From: Lanius collurio | Taxonomy: Eukaryota; Chordata; Aves; Passeriformes; Laniidae | NCBI GenBank assembly: GCA_020086605.1 | Contig: JACBWW010000003.1 | Coordinates: 60,404,898-60,468,897, forward strand | Reading direction: 5' to 3' | DNA length: 64,000 nt | Part shown: one piece after another, positions 25,972-38,671 of the stretch | How the letters are laid out: each line of letters begins with the position of its first letter | How positions within the stretch are numbered: position 1 is the stretch's first letter | The notes under the pieces: model-generated | What the model was told of the DNA's origin: nothing | The model's database searches: none | Seen by the model: only the letters and a program-made list of their open reading frames with translations | Made by a program: the position numbers and the translations under genes

Positions 25972-26935
25972 CCATGTTGGAGGGCCGTGGATTTGATGGG
26001 TGGGCGGTTTGGTGGATGCTGAACTGGCTGGGTGGTCACATTCAGAGGGTTGTGGTCAGTGGCTTACTGTCCAGGTGGAGGTTGGTGACAAGTGGTGTCC
26101 CTCAGGGGTCCGTACTGGGACCAGTGCTAATTGATGTCTTCATCAATGACAGACAATGGGATTGAGTGCACCCTCAGCAAGTCTGCAGACAACACCAAGC
26201 TGAGGGGTGCTGTGGGCACACCTGAAGGACAGGATGCCATCCAGATGGACCTGGACAAGCTCGAGAAGTGGCCCAAGTGAATCTCATTAGGTTTGACAAG
26301 ACCAAGGGCAAGGTGCTAAACCTGGGCTGGGGGAAATCTCCCTGTTACCAGTCCAGGCTGGGGGATGAAGGGACTGGGAGCAGCCCTGCCCAGAAGGACC
26401 TGGTGGCTGAGAAGCTGGACATGACCCAGCAATGTGCACTCACAGCCCAGAAATCCCCCATGTCCTGGTCTGCATCCAAAGCCCTGAGGGCAGCAGGTGA
26501 GGGAAGAGATTCTGCTCCTCTGCTCTGGTGAGATCCCACCTGCAGTGCTGCATCCAGCCCTGAGGTCCCCAGCACAAGAGAGACTTGAACCTGTTGGAGC
26601 AAGTCCAGATGGGAGGCACAAAAATGATCAAAGAACAACTCTCCTATGGAAAAAGGCTGAGATAGTTGAGGTTGTTCAGCCTGGAGAAGAGGAAGCTGTG
26701 GGAACACCTCATTGCAATCCTTCAATACTAAAGGAGGACTACAAGAAAGGGAAAACTTTTTGGCAGGGTGTGGTAGGACAAGAGGTAGATTGTTTCAAAC
26801 TAAAAGAGGGGAGATTTAAACTAAATATAAGGAATAAATGTGCATGATGAGGATGGAGAAACACTGGAAGAGGTGGCCCAGAGAGGCGGTGGATGCCCTG
26901 TCCCTGGAAATATGTGGATACCATTTAACTACGAT
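25972..26935 (+). mobile_element. CR1 LINE fragment with part of the reverse transcriptase, plus strand
   Basis: This is the longest CR1 piece in the window (about 960 bp) and it is truncated at both ends. The frame 25974-26165 encodes the reverse-transcriptase motif [11 protein letters not shown] (about 26090-26125), diagnostic for this family. A frameshift near 26145-26165 moves the next conserved segment to another frame, where the catalytic FADDTKL-type motif reads SADNTKL (26182-26202), so the second catalytic Asp is now Asn. Downstream come the segments 'tgacccagcaatgtgcactc', 'tggtgagatcccacctgcag', 'gttcagcctggagaagag' and 'gtggatgccctgtccctgg'. It stops before the normal 3' UTR and tail. 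The element is a dead fossil; the other frames here are shadows of it. Confidence 0.93.
25974..26165 (+). pseudogene. Remnant of CR1 ORF2 reverse transcriptase
   Basis: A 63-codon open piece of the CR1 endonuclease/reverse-transcriptase protein, which is normally several hundred residues long. It keeps the [10 protein letters not shown] segment and a following FIND motif, then ends at a TGA produced by a small deletion. In a live element this enzyme copies CR1 RNA into genomic DNA. No start codon of the original protein is present; the ATG used here is internal. The product would not be functional. Confidence 0.85.
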
Positions 26936-27362
26936 ATAGAACCACATGTCCAATTCCTCTCATTATGGACAGAAAGGCTACAGACCTACTGATAAAGAAA
27001 ACCTGTGTTCTGGCTGAGTGGACAGAGAGCATGGCACAGGTCATATCTGTCTGGATGAAGCCCTCCTCTTCCTCCTCTCAAATAGGGTGGCTGTACTGAG
27101 TAACAAGGAGAGACCATGACTGATGCTAATACCAAACTGAACAAGGAAAAACTGCTAGCTGGCACGGGAATACTACAGCATTAAAAAGCGTGGATGAGCA
27201 TGGATCAGCTTTGTTTCCATGTCTTTGCTATGGGTAGTCTATAGTATAGACAAAACTGAAAGAACCAACACTGTAAACCTGTCATAATGAAGCCAGACAA
27301 TTTCTTTTCAGTGCAGTGCTTTTATTTCAGACTCTCTTGTGACTGTGTCATGACAGAATAGA

Positions 27363-27380
27363 TTTTTTTTTTTTTTTTTT
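27363..27380. repeat. Poly-T tract
   Basis: A run of 18 T followed by CAG. Confidence 0.9.
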
Positions 27381-29281
27381 CAGAGGTGATGAATTTGTAA
27401 CTTATTTTAGAGTTTCATTTTTGGGACCTTTCCCTGAACCAAGGCATGCAAGATGAATGGCCTTTGCTGAGAATAGTAGCTCCACAATCTGGTGCTGGAA
27501 CACTTTGATCCTAGATCCTTTGCCTTTTCTTCTATTTCGATCTAAATGACAAAATCAGTCTAAACCATTTCTGTGCCTGAAGCTGCTCAGATGCTTGCTG
27601 GATCAGTATGCAAGTCATATTCTTTAACAACAGGGAATGTCAGACGAGTGTGACATGTTGTGTTTCCTTTTAGGTAAAGCTGGCAGTATCTCAGGTTTGG
27701 TGATTTTGGCAGTTTCTGTCTGATTCTTTCAGCAGATGGCTTCGATATGCTGGAGCTCAGTCCTTTGCTTTGAAAGACATAATCCTTGGCTAATTTTATG
27801 ATGCAGAGTGACACAGTGGGACACAAAATTATATACCTTTTATAACGAGTGGCATTACACATTTGATGGTAAGATGCCAATTATGCATTTCAGGATGTCT
27901 TAAAAAAATCAGTATGTGACAAAGTTTTAATTTGAAGGGAAAACTTAGAGATAAATTATTACTCTCTTACTTTCAGATGTTTCTATGTTGAATGTTCCAT
28001 ACCACTAGAGTAATGAGATTTGTGCATATATATCATCATTTTCTTTTGAGCTTCACTGTCTAATTTCATTGCTCATTAAGATTGCTTATACATAGCAGTG
28101 CTTTTCTATAATTGGAGATCATCTTTAGTTAGCCTTAGGGCCATCCTAATCAGTGTGATATCTTAAAGGTAGCATATTTTCTTATGCTTTTAACTATTCT
28201 AATAGCTACATGGTCTGCAGCTAATTCCACTTGTCAGATTTTCACCATCTACATTCAGGAATCAAATGTTGTTTTTTGGGGTGGAAGAACAGACACAAAC
28301 TCTGCAAAATAGATTTAAGATTTGTCTTTCTCTACATACAGTCTTTAATGCACACACTTTCCAGCATCTTTAATACTGTGTTAAAATGTCAAAGAAAGTT
28401 TTACAGTGAAGAGAAATTGCTGGTGTATGCTGCTGAATAATTCTTCAGCTCTTAACTTAAAACAAAGATGTAGATATGGAAATGAAAGAGAGAAGGAAAA
28501 AATGTAGCAGATACAGCAACTCAGTCGTGACTTGGAACCACAAGCCAATTATTGCCCTGTAATTTGGAAAACAGAGCAGGAATGTTCTATACAATACTTA
28601 TTTCGAGTCTGACAAGGAAAATTCACAATTGCTTTAATCACAAAGTTGTGAGGTACCTGTGAATCACTTGTAATGGTATTTCCTAAATAAGAAATTATAT
28701 TTGTATAATGCTTATGAACTTAAAACAATCCATAATTAAAATTCAAGAGGGAGAGTGCCAGTGAGATGTTTATTAGGGAAATGGTAGAAATTAAAGATCT
28801 TTGCATTTTTCCAAGTAGGATGGTTAGTTTCACCATTTACTGTAGGTGCCTGGGAGAAGCAGGCAACAGCACAAATCTAAGTCCCTGCAGAAAATATCTC
28901 TTGGTGATTTGGTTTTAGACTCTGTCCTGGAGTGACTGAAAAGAAGGCTTCCACTACAAAATGCAGAAAGAAAGAAAGTACCTGCCTCTCATATTACCTT
29001 CACCTAAGGAGGAAGTAGGACATCCAGGAATACAGATGCAATTGGACAGGGATTTTGCTTGCAATGATAAATATGGGTAGATAATGGTAAAAGCATTGGA
29101 GGAAAAATAATGCTTAAAACAGAAGACACATTTGTAATGTTTGTGCCCCAAAGTAAAAAGATATAGGGAAAATATTTGCAATTTATATATAAGCATTTAT
29201 CTTTCATAATATTTTATTTTAGTACCTCTTTGTGAGTAAATAATCTTACTGTGACAGAATGAGAAATATTCATCCACTGCT

Positions 29282-29307
29282 AAATCTAATAAAAGAATAT
29301 TAGATTT
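29282..29307. repeat. 10-bp inverted repeat
   Basis: AAATCTAATA at 29282-29291 and its exact reverse complement TATTAGATTT at 29298-29307, with a 6-nt loop. The arms are AT-rich, so chance is a fair explanation. Confidence 0.6.
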
Positions 29308-32300
29308 TCTCCCAGCCCTTTATAGCCAAACTTGTTAAAATTTAGTTCAAGCTTTATGTAAGGGACGACTTTAGAATTTAGCTTATTTCAGAAAATAATT
29401 CATTTAGTAACATGCTCATTTGGCCTTTCATCCTCTAACCAGATTCTTTGGTCCTTTACATATGAAATATATCAAATTAATATGATTTCTGCATGCATCG
29501 TTTGAGAGCATGGTGCAAACATTCTGAAACTCTGTATTTCATTATTTGTTTCCTCTAAATTTTGCATGGGTATAAGGGGACCTGAAGTAAGTCAGAGTTT
29601 TGAGGTGGACTTAGAGCATACCACAAACACCAAGCAGGCTCTTCATCATCACTGATGTGCTAATGGAAACAAAAGAAAGAAGCAACTTAGAAAGTGAAAT
29701 TGTAACATGAAACTGCAGATCTAAGATCCTTTGGATAAAATACTTTAGAAATCGAAGGATTTGCAATCAGATTCCTCTGGTCTTCTTTCTTACAATGTTG
29801 GACCCAGCCCAGTGGTTTTCAGAACCTTTCTGGGCTGTACCAAACTCCACATGGGTAGGCTGCATTTGGTTCTTGGAAAAGTCTTTTCACTTTTTCTCTG
29901 GAAGTTTACCAGTCTCAATCTTTGCTACAGGTTTGCTGCTGCCCTTGTTCTGCTCTGCACTCCAGCTGCTTCACTCAGGCTGTTCTCAGGAAGGGCACAA
30001 ATTCCCCTCAACCCAGAGAGTACCACTTCATGCAGAGAATATCTGTCAGCTTAGGCAGGTGAGCAGCTTTCTTTCCTGCACCCCTTTTCAGCAGAACAGT
30101 ACATGTAATAAAATAGATCAAACTGCAAGAAAGGAGATTAAAGAGTAGTACAATCCATCACCATGTCCTTCCTTAGTACTGTCTCTCTTGTAAGACCTCT
30201 TTGAAGTCCCTGCTATGATTTCTTATATTTATTTCTTTGGTTTGCTGAAAATAAGATTTTGAATTCTTGTGGGCTTAAACCTTATTTTCTGAAGAATCAG
30301 AACAACTCCTTACATAATGGAGACCAGATTTCTTTCACTCCCATGGCCACTATCATAACAGAATATAAATTATAATGTTAATGTGCCTGGGTGGAATACT
30401 TAAATATTCCTTCAATAATACTTCCTTCTCATTCCTGCTCTGTGTTTCTGAGAGGTGCTTGGTGATAGCTTCAAGCAGATTGTGTTGTGTGTATGTTAAA
30501 GTGCAAACAGAAGGGAAATAAAAGAATTCTTGTTGAAAAATTGTCAACTGTGCTCATGGGTCAATGTGCAATATTCATTTGCTGCAATTTCAATTTCCAG
30601 TAAGCTGCCCAATACATCTCTGTTTCGGTGCCTATTGTATCTGTGTCATCGTCTACTGTCAAACTAATAAGAGTAATTTCATTAGTCTGGACATTCAGAA
30701 AAGCAAAACTTTTGTCTGAAATTAATAACTCCCACAGATTAATCAAAGGTAATTATATTAGGAGAAGTTAGTCTTCTTGTATCCTGAGTCATAAAATGAA
30801 ATTCTCATTAAAACTGTATTACATTCATTACCCATGTATACCCAGATTCCCAGAGATATACGTTATATAAGAATCTCCATTTCAATATTGCTTGCAAACC
30901 TCATTTTGATTCAGGGCCAGGGTTTCAGCACAAGAGTGCTAGGTCTGAGGAAATCATGCAATTCCTCTACACACAACTTGGATTGTTCTGCTGTGAATAA
31001 AAGATGCTGCAATCAGCTCAGCAAAGGCTGTTTATGGTCACTTTGCCCACTTGGAAGCTCCAACTGATTTCTGACTATAACTATCAATCCCTGTTTCAGG
31101 GGGATAATTTAGTTGCTGTTGCACTTCTCCTCTTTAGAGAAAAACCTAAAATCACTGAAGTTTTATTACATGTCGTTTTTTTGTGCTGTGAGGCAGCACA
31201 ATAATTTGGGCAGAACCCTAGCTTAAAACTCATGTGATGAGCACTATCTTTAGCATTTGTTTGGAATGCACTCCCATTCTGTCCTCTAACTTCTGTCACT
31301 CCTTTCTTCTGAGCTTTGAGCAGCAGCTTGCTCCTTCCATGAATCTATGTAATGCCTCACACAATGCAGCCTTGACCTTGGCTGGGGCACTGCAGTGCTG
31401 TGAACAAGGAAAATATTAATTAACTGCTATGTCCCAGACAAAACATTTGTCCTTCAAAGTTGTGTGAGGGTTTTTCTGTTCCTATTGGTTGCAATAAGGA
31501 CTGCCAACTATGTGCTCTTGTGGTGAAAAGCTCTAGACATGTTAGTGTTAGCTTTTTTCAAGGCAAGATAACTACTAGCAAGGTTGCTCTGAGTAAGAGA
31601 CAAGGTTGTGTAATCCATTTTGAGACCAATAATATATTAATTACTTTGAGAAGGAAATAAAACTCAAGGAGGGCTATTAATTTTTTTTAACTTTGTTCAC
31701 CATCACCAAGTCACTTAATGATATGCTTTTCTACCTTATCTCAGAAAACTCCATAGCTGCTGCTTTCCTGGACTCACTTGTGCTCCTGCAAATTCCCCCT
31801 GAAGTCCATTTTGTTATCTGAAATATTATGATAAAGGCTAAGGAAATTGTCTGGATGAGAACAATATGGAAATAACTCATAAAAATGAAACTGGGTTTTG
31901 GAAACCTAATCTGATTCTTAAAATCACCCTGTTTTTGCTTAAGAAGTGCCATTATTACACAGCACTGCTGCCTTTTAGCATCAGCTCCAGGATGAAGTAA
32001 ATCAAAGAATAAAATTTTTGTTATCAAAATGAATCAAAAGTTTGCTAATAAAATTAATACCAGATTAAAAATAAGGCAAAAGCCCAAAAGCCAAAGCAAA
32101 GTTTTGGAAAACACCAGAACCAGGTATTAAGTGGGATCTGTAGTGCTTTATAGAAAATAAAAGTGTTCTTTGCATTTCCACTTAACCCTTTTTGACCAAA
32201 TTTACTGTTTGGACCATAACTAAGCATGCTCACTCTCCTTAATGAGGGGCAGATCTGACCCTGGAGCCCTGGTTTTGATGCATTAGGTGAGACAATTTAC

Positions 32301-34771
32301 CTGGGAGTCCTGGCCATTGGGGTTTGCCAGGGCAAAGGAGCTGCCAGAAATGTTCTTTACCCACTAGAGGAAGTAGGATAGAAAACACAGGCCTAGAGGT
32401 AAATCACAAATAGCAAGCTACTGAAAGGACTCGAAACCAAACAGGAACAAGCCAAGCTGTTCCTATGATACAGATAGGGAGGTTGTAATTTTCATATAAT
32501 GAATTTTGGGGGATTTTCTTTACAGATGCAAGAAAACTTGTAAAGTGGAGCTAGGAGGAAGTGGATGGAAGATGAGGCCATGTTGGGTACCTGATTGCAT
32601 CATGGTCATGACAGCAACAGCACCTGCAATTCCTCAGTGAGGCAGCAGGAGCACTGCCCTGGGATGGAGTAAAAGGTAATTGTGTGCTTTGAACTTGGAC
32701 AGCAGGTGACCTGTTTCTCTGGAAGGCAATGAGGGTATATTGTCATGATCTCAAGTCACTACCATGCCAGGATGCAGGGCCCTATGCACAGATGAAAGGA
32801 GACAGGAAAATATAGCACTTTTAGCATAATAGCCATTCCTTCCTTGGCAGGTCACCTCATGGAGTAACTTTTAGAAAACAGGAATTTATGAATGACAGCT
32901 GCTTTTATGCTCTCAGACTTAATCTGGTCAGTGGAAACCTGTTGTCATAGAGGTCTTCAAATGGAGTAGAAACATCTCATTTCACTGCTTGGCACAGGAC
33001 ACTTGCAAAAACCTTCTTGACAAGAACACAGGGGAGGAACAACCCAGTAAGGAGCTCCTGAGCAGCAGCAGCAGCACACCTGTGACTGGTGTGTCAGCTG
33101 TAACACATCACAAGGGGAAACTTTCCAGGATGCCTCTCATGATAAAGGGCACAGACTGTAGGGAACACTCAAACCTGCAGCCTGCAAACACCTTGTGCTG
33201 CACAGGCAGAGACCACACCAGCAGCAGCAGGGGGGAGGACACGAGTCACTCATGTGAACAAGTGTGTATTTCTGGAATGGCCACCTAGGCAGAGTTATAC
33301 AACAGAGCTGTTCTAGGGACAGGGGTTTGTTCTTCTCATCAGCATGAGACACGTTGGTGATGAGTCTGGTCACACCTCTCTCACTTACACCCTCCTTCTT
33401 TGTGGTGACCTTGAGATGCTTTCTCTCGGCTCCTCATGTGTTTGAGCTCATCCCAAACAAATTCTGTAGAATTTGGCAAAACTAGCTCATGCAAATTATG
33501 GCTTGATGTCAACTGGGCTTATTTTTATTCATAGGGAAGCTCAAGGAAGGTGTTGTCAAAAAAGGTGTGGACAGAAGGATCATTTCTATAAATCTGAGAA
33601 ACTAAAAGTGTGACAAAACTAGATAAAAATGGAGATGACAAAACTGGGCACAAGTCAGTATTGCTGCCAGAAGACCTCTGTGAAACATGAGATGACAACA
33701 GCAACAAATGAAAGGATAAAGAAATGGCACCTTCCTCCTTTATGAAATAACTCCAGTATCAAGACCTCGTATCAAGGGAACTATCTGTTACACTTCTAAT
33801 TTGTTCCCCAAAACATTATGAGGTGTCAAGGAAGTCCTTTTCTTTAATTCACTTTTGCCAGCTGAGAACAGATTAATTCTATCAAGGAGAGTAACTTCAG
33901 CTGTGTAACTGAGAAGATGAAACTTGCCTCAGTTCAACTCTGCTGTGAAAACTATGTCTGCTTTGAGATATATATTGTCCAATTCTAATCTACTCTAAAT
34001 TTATTTAATATTTGTATTTAGCAGCAAGGTATCTCATAACTTTCTTAAAAGGAGAGTAGCATTTCTACTAATGTAGGCTTATTTTTTACGCCCAAGACCC
34101 ATAAATCAACTTTAAGAGAGCATGACCCCAATGTGGCTCAGTTCAATTTTCAACCAGAAGACCATTTTACACTAAAGCAAATGATACATACCTACCTGGC
34201 ATATCTTAGTCTGTGATCTTTCACTTCTTCTCCCTGGCTTATACCTAGAATACATTACTGGAAACTGCTTTAACCTTTTTTTAAAGCTCATAAACCCCTG
34301 ACTTTTTGTCTAATTTAGTTTGGCAGCACTTGTTCTTCTAAGGAAACATTTGCATGATAGTACCAAAGAAAACTTTGTAATTAAGCAAGGACTATTCCAG
34401 CAATTTTATGTGGTAGATGGAATAATTTTCCAGTAATAAAAGCTTTATTTGCTATCTGTAGCTTGATTTAATCATGTTACTAAAAGGACGATGCGATCCA
34501 GACAGCCTTATGTTCACTCTCAAGTATCTAGTCTGTAACACTATGAACTTTTCAGGCTTTGTAACGGTATAAAATAAATGCATGCTATTACATATGAGTT
34601 AGTTATTGTTGGTTCTTTTTAGTCTAATCATCAGTTTGGCATTTATTCCCATTTTATTGGTTCATGAGCAAATACAGCTTTTTCTAAAACTCATTTTATT
34701 TCCAGAAATTTTTGTTGTTGACATTTTAATGCTTCTGCCTAAATCAAAATAATTTTCTCTGATAGAGCATT

Positions 34772-34823
34772 ATAATAATTATTAACAGTAGCAGTAATTG
34801 TCAACTGCAACAATAATTATTAT
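34772..34823. repeat. Inverted pair of 12-mers containing TAATTA cores
   Basis: ATAATAATTATT at 34772-34783 and its exact reverse complement AATAATTATTAT at 34812-34823, separated by 28 nt. Each arm holds TAATTA, the core bound by many homeodomain proteins. The surroundings (about 34640-35060) are AT-rich without being a simple repeat. Both a regulatory element and a chance arrangement in AT-rich DNA are possible. Confidence 0.45.
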
Positions 34824-37800
34824 TTTCTCACTTAATTGCCAGGAAAGCAGAAATCTCCAGAATGAACATTTTACCCAAACACAGCTTTGGCTTAGTGGAA
34901 GAATTCATTAAAGAGTCAGGTTATTAAAAAAGATGTTTGTAATCTGTTTTCTACACTGGATTAAAAAGCATGGGTTTATATCTTCCCATCTGAAACAATT
35001 TAGGCATTTTTATAAATCAACTGTGATCTTTATTCTAATTTTTATCACCTTTTAATTATGTTAAAATAATTCATGCTCACAGAAAATGCATTTGCCTTTT
35101 TCCTGATATTTTGAAAACCTCTGATGGGTAATTGATGCACTTGAGAGGAGCACAGTGCACACTACAGTAGCACACCATGTCCTCAGCCCATTTTCTACTT
35201 AGTTGATGCTGATTGCTCACCACAAGTGGCTCCAGGAGTACATTAAGTGACCTGACCAGCTCCTGACATTCAGAATCTGCCCTTTCCTGCTCTCCCCAGC
35301 AGTGAGGGAGGTGCCTGGTTGAGAAGCCCTGGTTCATTGTTTCAGTGCATGTGTTCCTGTGTGCTTGTGTTGGTGATGGCATGGACATGGCAGCTCCAGC
35401 AGGAGCAGAAGTGAGCTTTGGGAAGGTTGTCTCTCAAGACCATTGTCCCTACAGTCATTTAGGTATGAAGCTAATCCCATGTAACGCCCCAAGTACTGCT
35501 AGGCTGTGTTTGGTGTTGTGACCAGTTGTGAGTCCACAAACCAGTTGTGTTCATCCTGTCTGGTGCAGTAAAATATGAGTTTGACCAAGAGCCCCCAGTG
35601 GTGTGTCCTTCCTGACAAGCCAGGTGGTGCCATCCTTGGTGGCACTAGCCAACAAGCTGTCAAGTGTCAATAACAGTGTGTCAGCATTGCAGTACAGACT
35701 AAATAATCTGGAACAAGTGCTCAAAAATCAAATGTTATTTGGTTTGGTAAGATGTTAATGCAGAGAGGAGAGTAGCCTTGATATTGCCAGTGTGGAAAGG
35801 GTTAAACTGAAAAAATTCTCATAGTATCTGCTGTCCTCAGTGGCAAAGACCATCTGGAGAATTTTGCCAGCTGTGTATAATTTGGTGCCCACATTTTTTA
35901 TATTGATTGGCATCTCTTATTGATCAGGGCCACCTGTTCCTATCCTATGCCTGGTGGCTCTGGATATTGTGCAAGTATTAAGTGTCTGTTGTGTGAGGTC
36001 TGAATGATCCCTAGTCCATTTATTTTCCAGTTTAATTTTTAACAGCAACAGATAGCTCTCTGCCATGCTGTATGACAGCAATGCTCGTTTGATTTTGTTA
36101 TTTCTTTGTTGTTATGTTTTCCCTTTGTTCCAATAATGAGGTTATTTAAAATATTTTAATTAAATTATGTCTTGTAAATTCATATAAATGGCATCTTTAT
36201 GCTTGGTGACATTAATTAGACCATAACAGACCTAAGAAATTATGAGAAAACAAATCTAAACAGAGGTTTCTTTCTCCTGTTTCAGAGGCTGAAGTATTCT
36301 GATGAGGCTGAGCTAAGGAAGCTGAATTTGAAAACTTTGCAACAGTTTACCTTGAAAAAATCATTCCAAGACTCCTCCTAAATTACTGTAGTTGCATGAG
36401 GGCTAAATTCAGATCTTTATATGGAATGGAGTACAATTTGTGTCATGAGAAAGCAAGAATTTACAACATCCCTTCCTACAAAAAGAAAGATGTGAAGGTC
36501 ATAGTGATGATGACGGTCTCTGCTACAAAGGAGTCACTGCCTGTTGCAAACACCCATGCAGTTAAATAATTTTCCCCAGACGGTTCTCATGGGTGTTGCA
36601 GTGCATGTGATCCACACAGCAGAGTAAGAGACAGAGGACCCAGCCCTCAGTCTTATTTACCAGGGCTGACCAGCTAAATTCCTCCAGGGAGCTCCATCTG
36701 CTCAGCCTCTGTGGCCAAGGACCCAAGTCAGAACCTGAGATTTCAGAGTGCAGGGTGAACCAGGCTGCTTCCAGAATGACACCATTCCCTCATTAACAAA
36801 GTGACACATTACAGAGGATCTTTGACATGCCAGCAGCAGGTAGTTACAGAAATGAAATGAGAACAATGTGACATGGTACCCTTTTCATATGTACAGTTTT
36901 AATTAAGTTAGTGGCACAACTCATGTTACTACAGAGGAGTAAAGAAAAGATTAACAGAAGCAATATCTAGATCACAGGCAATTATAATGGTTCCAGTCGT
37001 CTAATTAACAAATTTAGCTCTTGAAGTGGCTTTGTTTTTTATATGCCAGCCACATGGTTTTGTAATTGAAACACTCACAGTGCATAAAACTCTTGTGAAG
37101 AGCATGTGGATGCACAGCTGTTTTGGAAATGGCTATATATAAATATGTGTCTTAATTCTTTCTACCTGTAAATCTGCAAAGAGGTCAGAGCAGCAGTGAC
37201 AATTTATGGAACGACAAGGAATATATTTGAAATTAATAAGAGTGAGAGTCCATTTTCTTACACTTAGGAAAGAGTCATAGAAACTTAGCAGTCAATATAT
37301 TCTTTCACTGTGCTGAGTAAACAGTAAAATGAAAATGTAATTTGCTCACAGGCTATTTCATTGTAGAAAAAAATTGTGGGAATGGCATCTTTTTATTAAC
37401 TTATAAATATATGTGCATATATAGGACAATTTAAAGACTGGATTTCAAATACTGATGGATGTGGAAATGCCATTTATATATTACAATGAAATGAATACAT
37501 TTTGGAGAGGATGAAAAGTTAACTTACACATTTCTAACAGCTGCAGCCCAACTTTTAATATAAATACAGCATTATGAGAAAGGGCATTAGGTAGCTGCTG
37601 GTGCTAAGGGTGTCAGGCTGCAAATGTGAAAGGTATCACCTTTAAGGAGAGAAGTGTCTTTTACCCAGACCCAGGTTTATGCCCTGTGTTGATGTTTCTG
37701 CAAAGTGATGGAGTTTTCATATATTTAGAAGTCTTGGTGTCCAGATATTCCTGGAAAGCACTGTCCTCTCAACGTAGCTCCATTTTATGTGGCTTTTGCT

Positions 37801-38264
37801 GATTAATGGGAAATTTTGAAAAAGTTCCATAGTATTCTGGGTCATTTGTATTCCCTGTCTCCTGAAAGTCATATGCACCACCTCAGCTTTTGATAAGCTA
37901 ATAATGAGCATTGAACTGTGTTCACAACATTTCTGCATAGAGTTTCACTTTGGGGCATAGAGAAAAGTATGGTCTAGTGCATAGGCTGGACTGGGAAGAC
38001 GTGGGGCTTTCCTTGAGCAAAATAAAGTCTAACAGTAGAGGAATCAATTCTGGCTCATCTACAGGAGTTGGCTGAACAGGTTAATGAGTATTGGTGGGTA
38101 GATCCTTGTTAGTAGTGCTGTAGGGCCAAGCACTTTCTCCAGCTGTAACACTGCACAAAACTCTTGTGCCTCACTAGTGGCCTCCTTGTATGAAATCACA
38201 GAGCCACCAAACGCTGAATATCAGCCCTAAGTGTAAGACTGTTTGAAGATATCAGGAGGGACAA

Positions 38265-38665
38265 TGTGGTAGCCCATTAACCCACTGCTTTTGCAATGCC
38301 ACGTTCCCCCTCCTGCTCTCCCCTGCCCTCAGCCCTGGCCACTCCCTGGGGCTCTCCCCACTGGTTCCTGTACCCCAACCCTGCCCAGGGACCGCCCCTG
38401 AGCCCCGAATAAAAACCCCTGCACCTGAACCATGAGGTCTCTCTGCCTCTGGGGATGGTGGGGATGAGATGTGGTTAAAGTCCTCTCAAACCCCTGTGAG
38501 AGACCCTTCTCACCCCCTTTGCCATCGCTGTGATGCTGCCAGAGCAGGATTGCGGGGCCGTCCGAAAGGGCCTGCGGGAGGGGGCAGGGATGGCACTGCC
38601 CTCAGCATCCCCGCTGAGCTCTCAGGAAACTGCAGCCTGCTAAGCTAAATCTGGTGATTACAACA
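38265..38665 (+). mobile_element. Solo LTR with 6-bp target duplication
   Basis: A GC-rich 401-bp block begins TGTGGTAGCC and ends GATTACAACA, with TG...CA termini. It is flanked on both sides by GGACAA (38259-38264 and 38666-38671), which reads as a 6-bp target-site duplication and fits class II (ERVK-like) integration. Near the middle, AATAAA at 38408-38413 is a plausible polyadenylation signal, followed by a CT- and TG-containing segment; this sets the plus orientation. No gag, pol or env sequence adjoins, so recombination between two LTRs probably removed the provirus body. Intact matching flanks suggest a fairly recent insertion. Subfamily not assigned. Confidence 0.8.
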
Positions 38666-38671
38666 GGACAA

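Larger units (their letters stand above)
26936..38258. other. AT-rich non-coding DNA, no gene seen
   Basis: In 11.3 kb I find no open frame longer than about 120 codons, no recognisable protein motif and no mobile element. The notable local features are a T18 run (27363-27380), a short AT-rich hairpin (29282-29307, 10-bp arms), a CAG-rich patch near 33061-33080 and a pair of inverted 12-mers at 34772-34823. The base composition and lack of repeats would suit either an intron or a gene desert. Confidence 0.6.

Noticed and set aside
26316..26847. Frames of 63-126 codons on both strands
   Set aside because: They are read-throughs of the CR1 fragment in non-coding frames or antisense.
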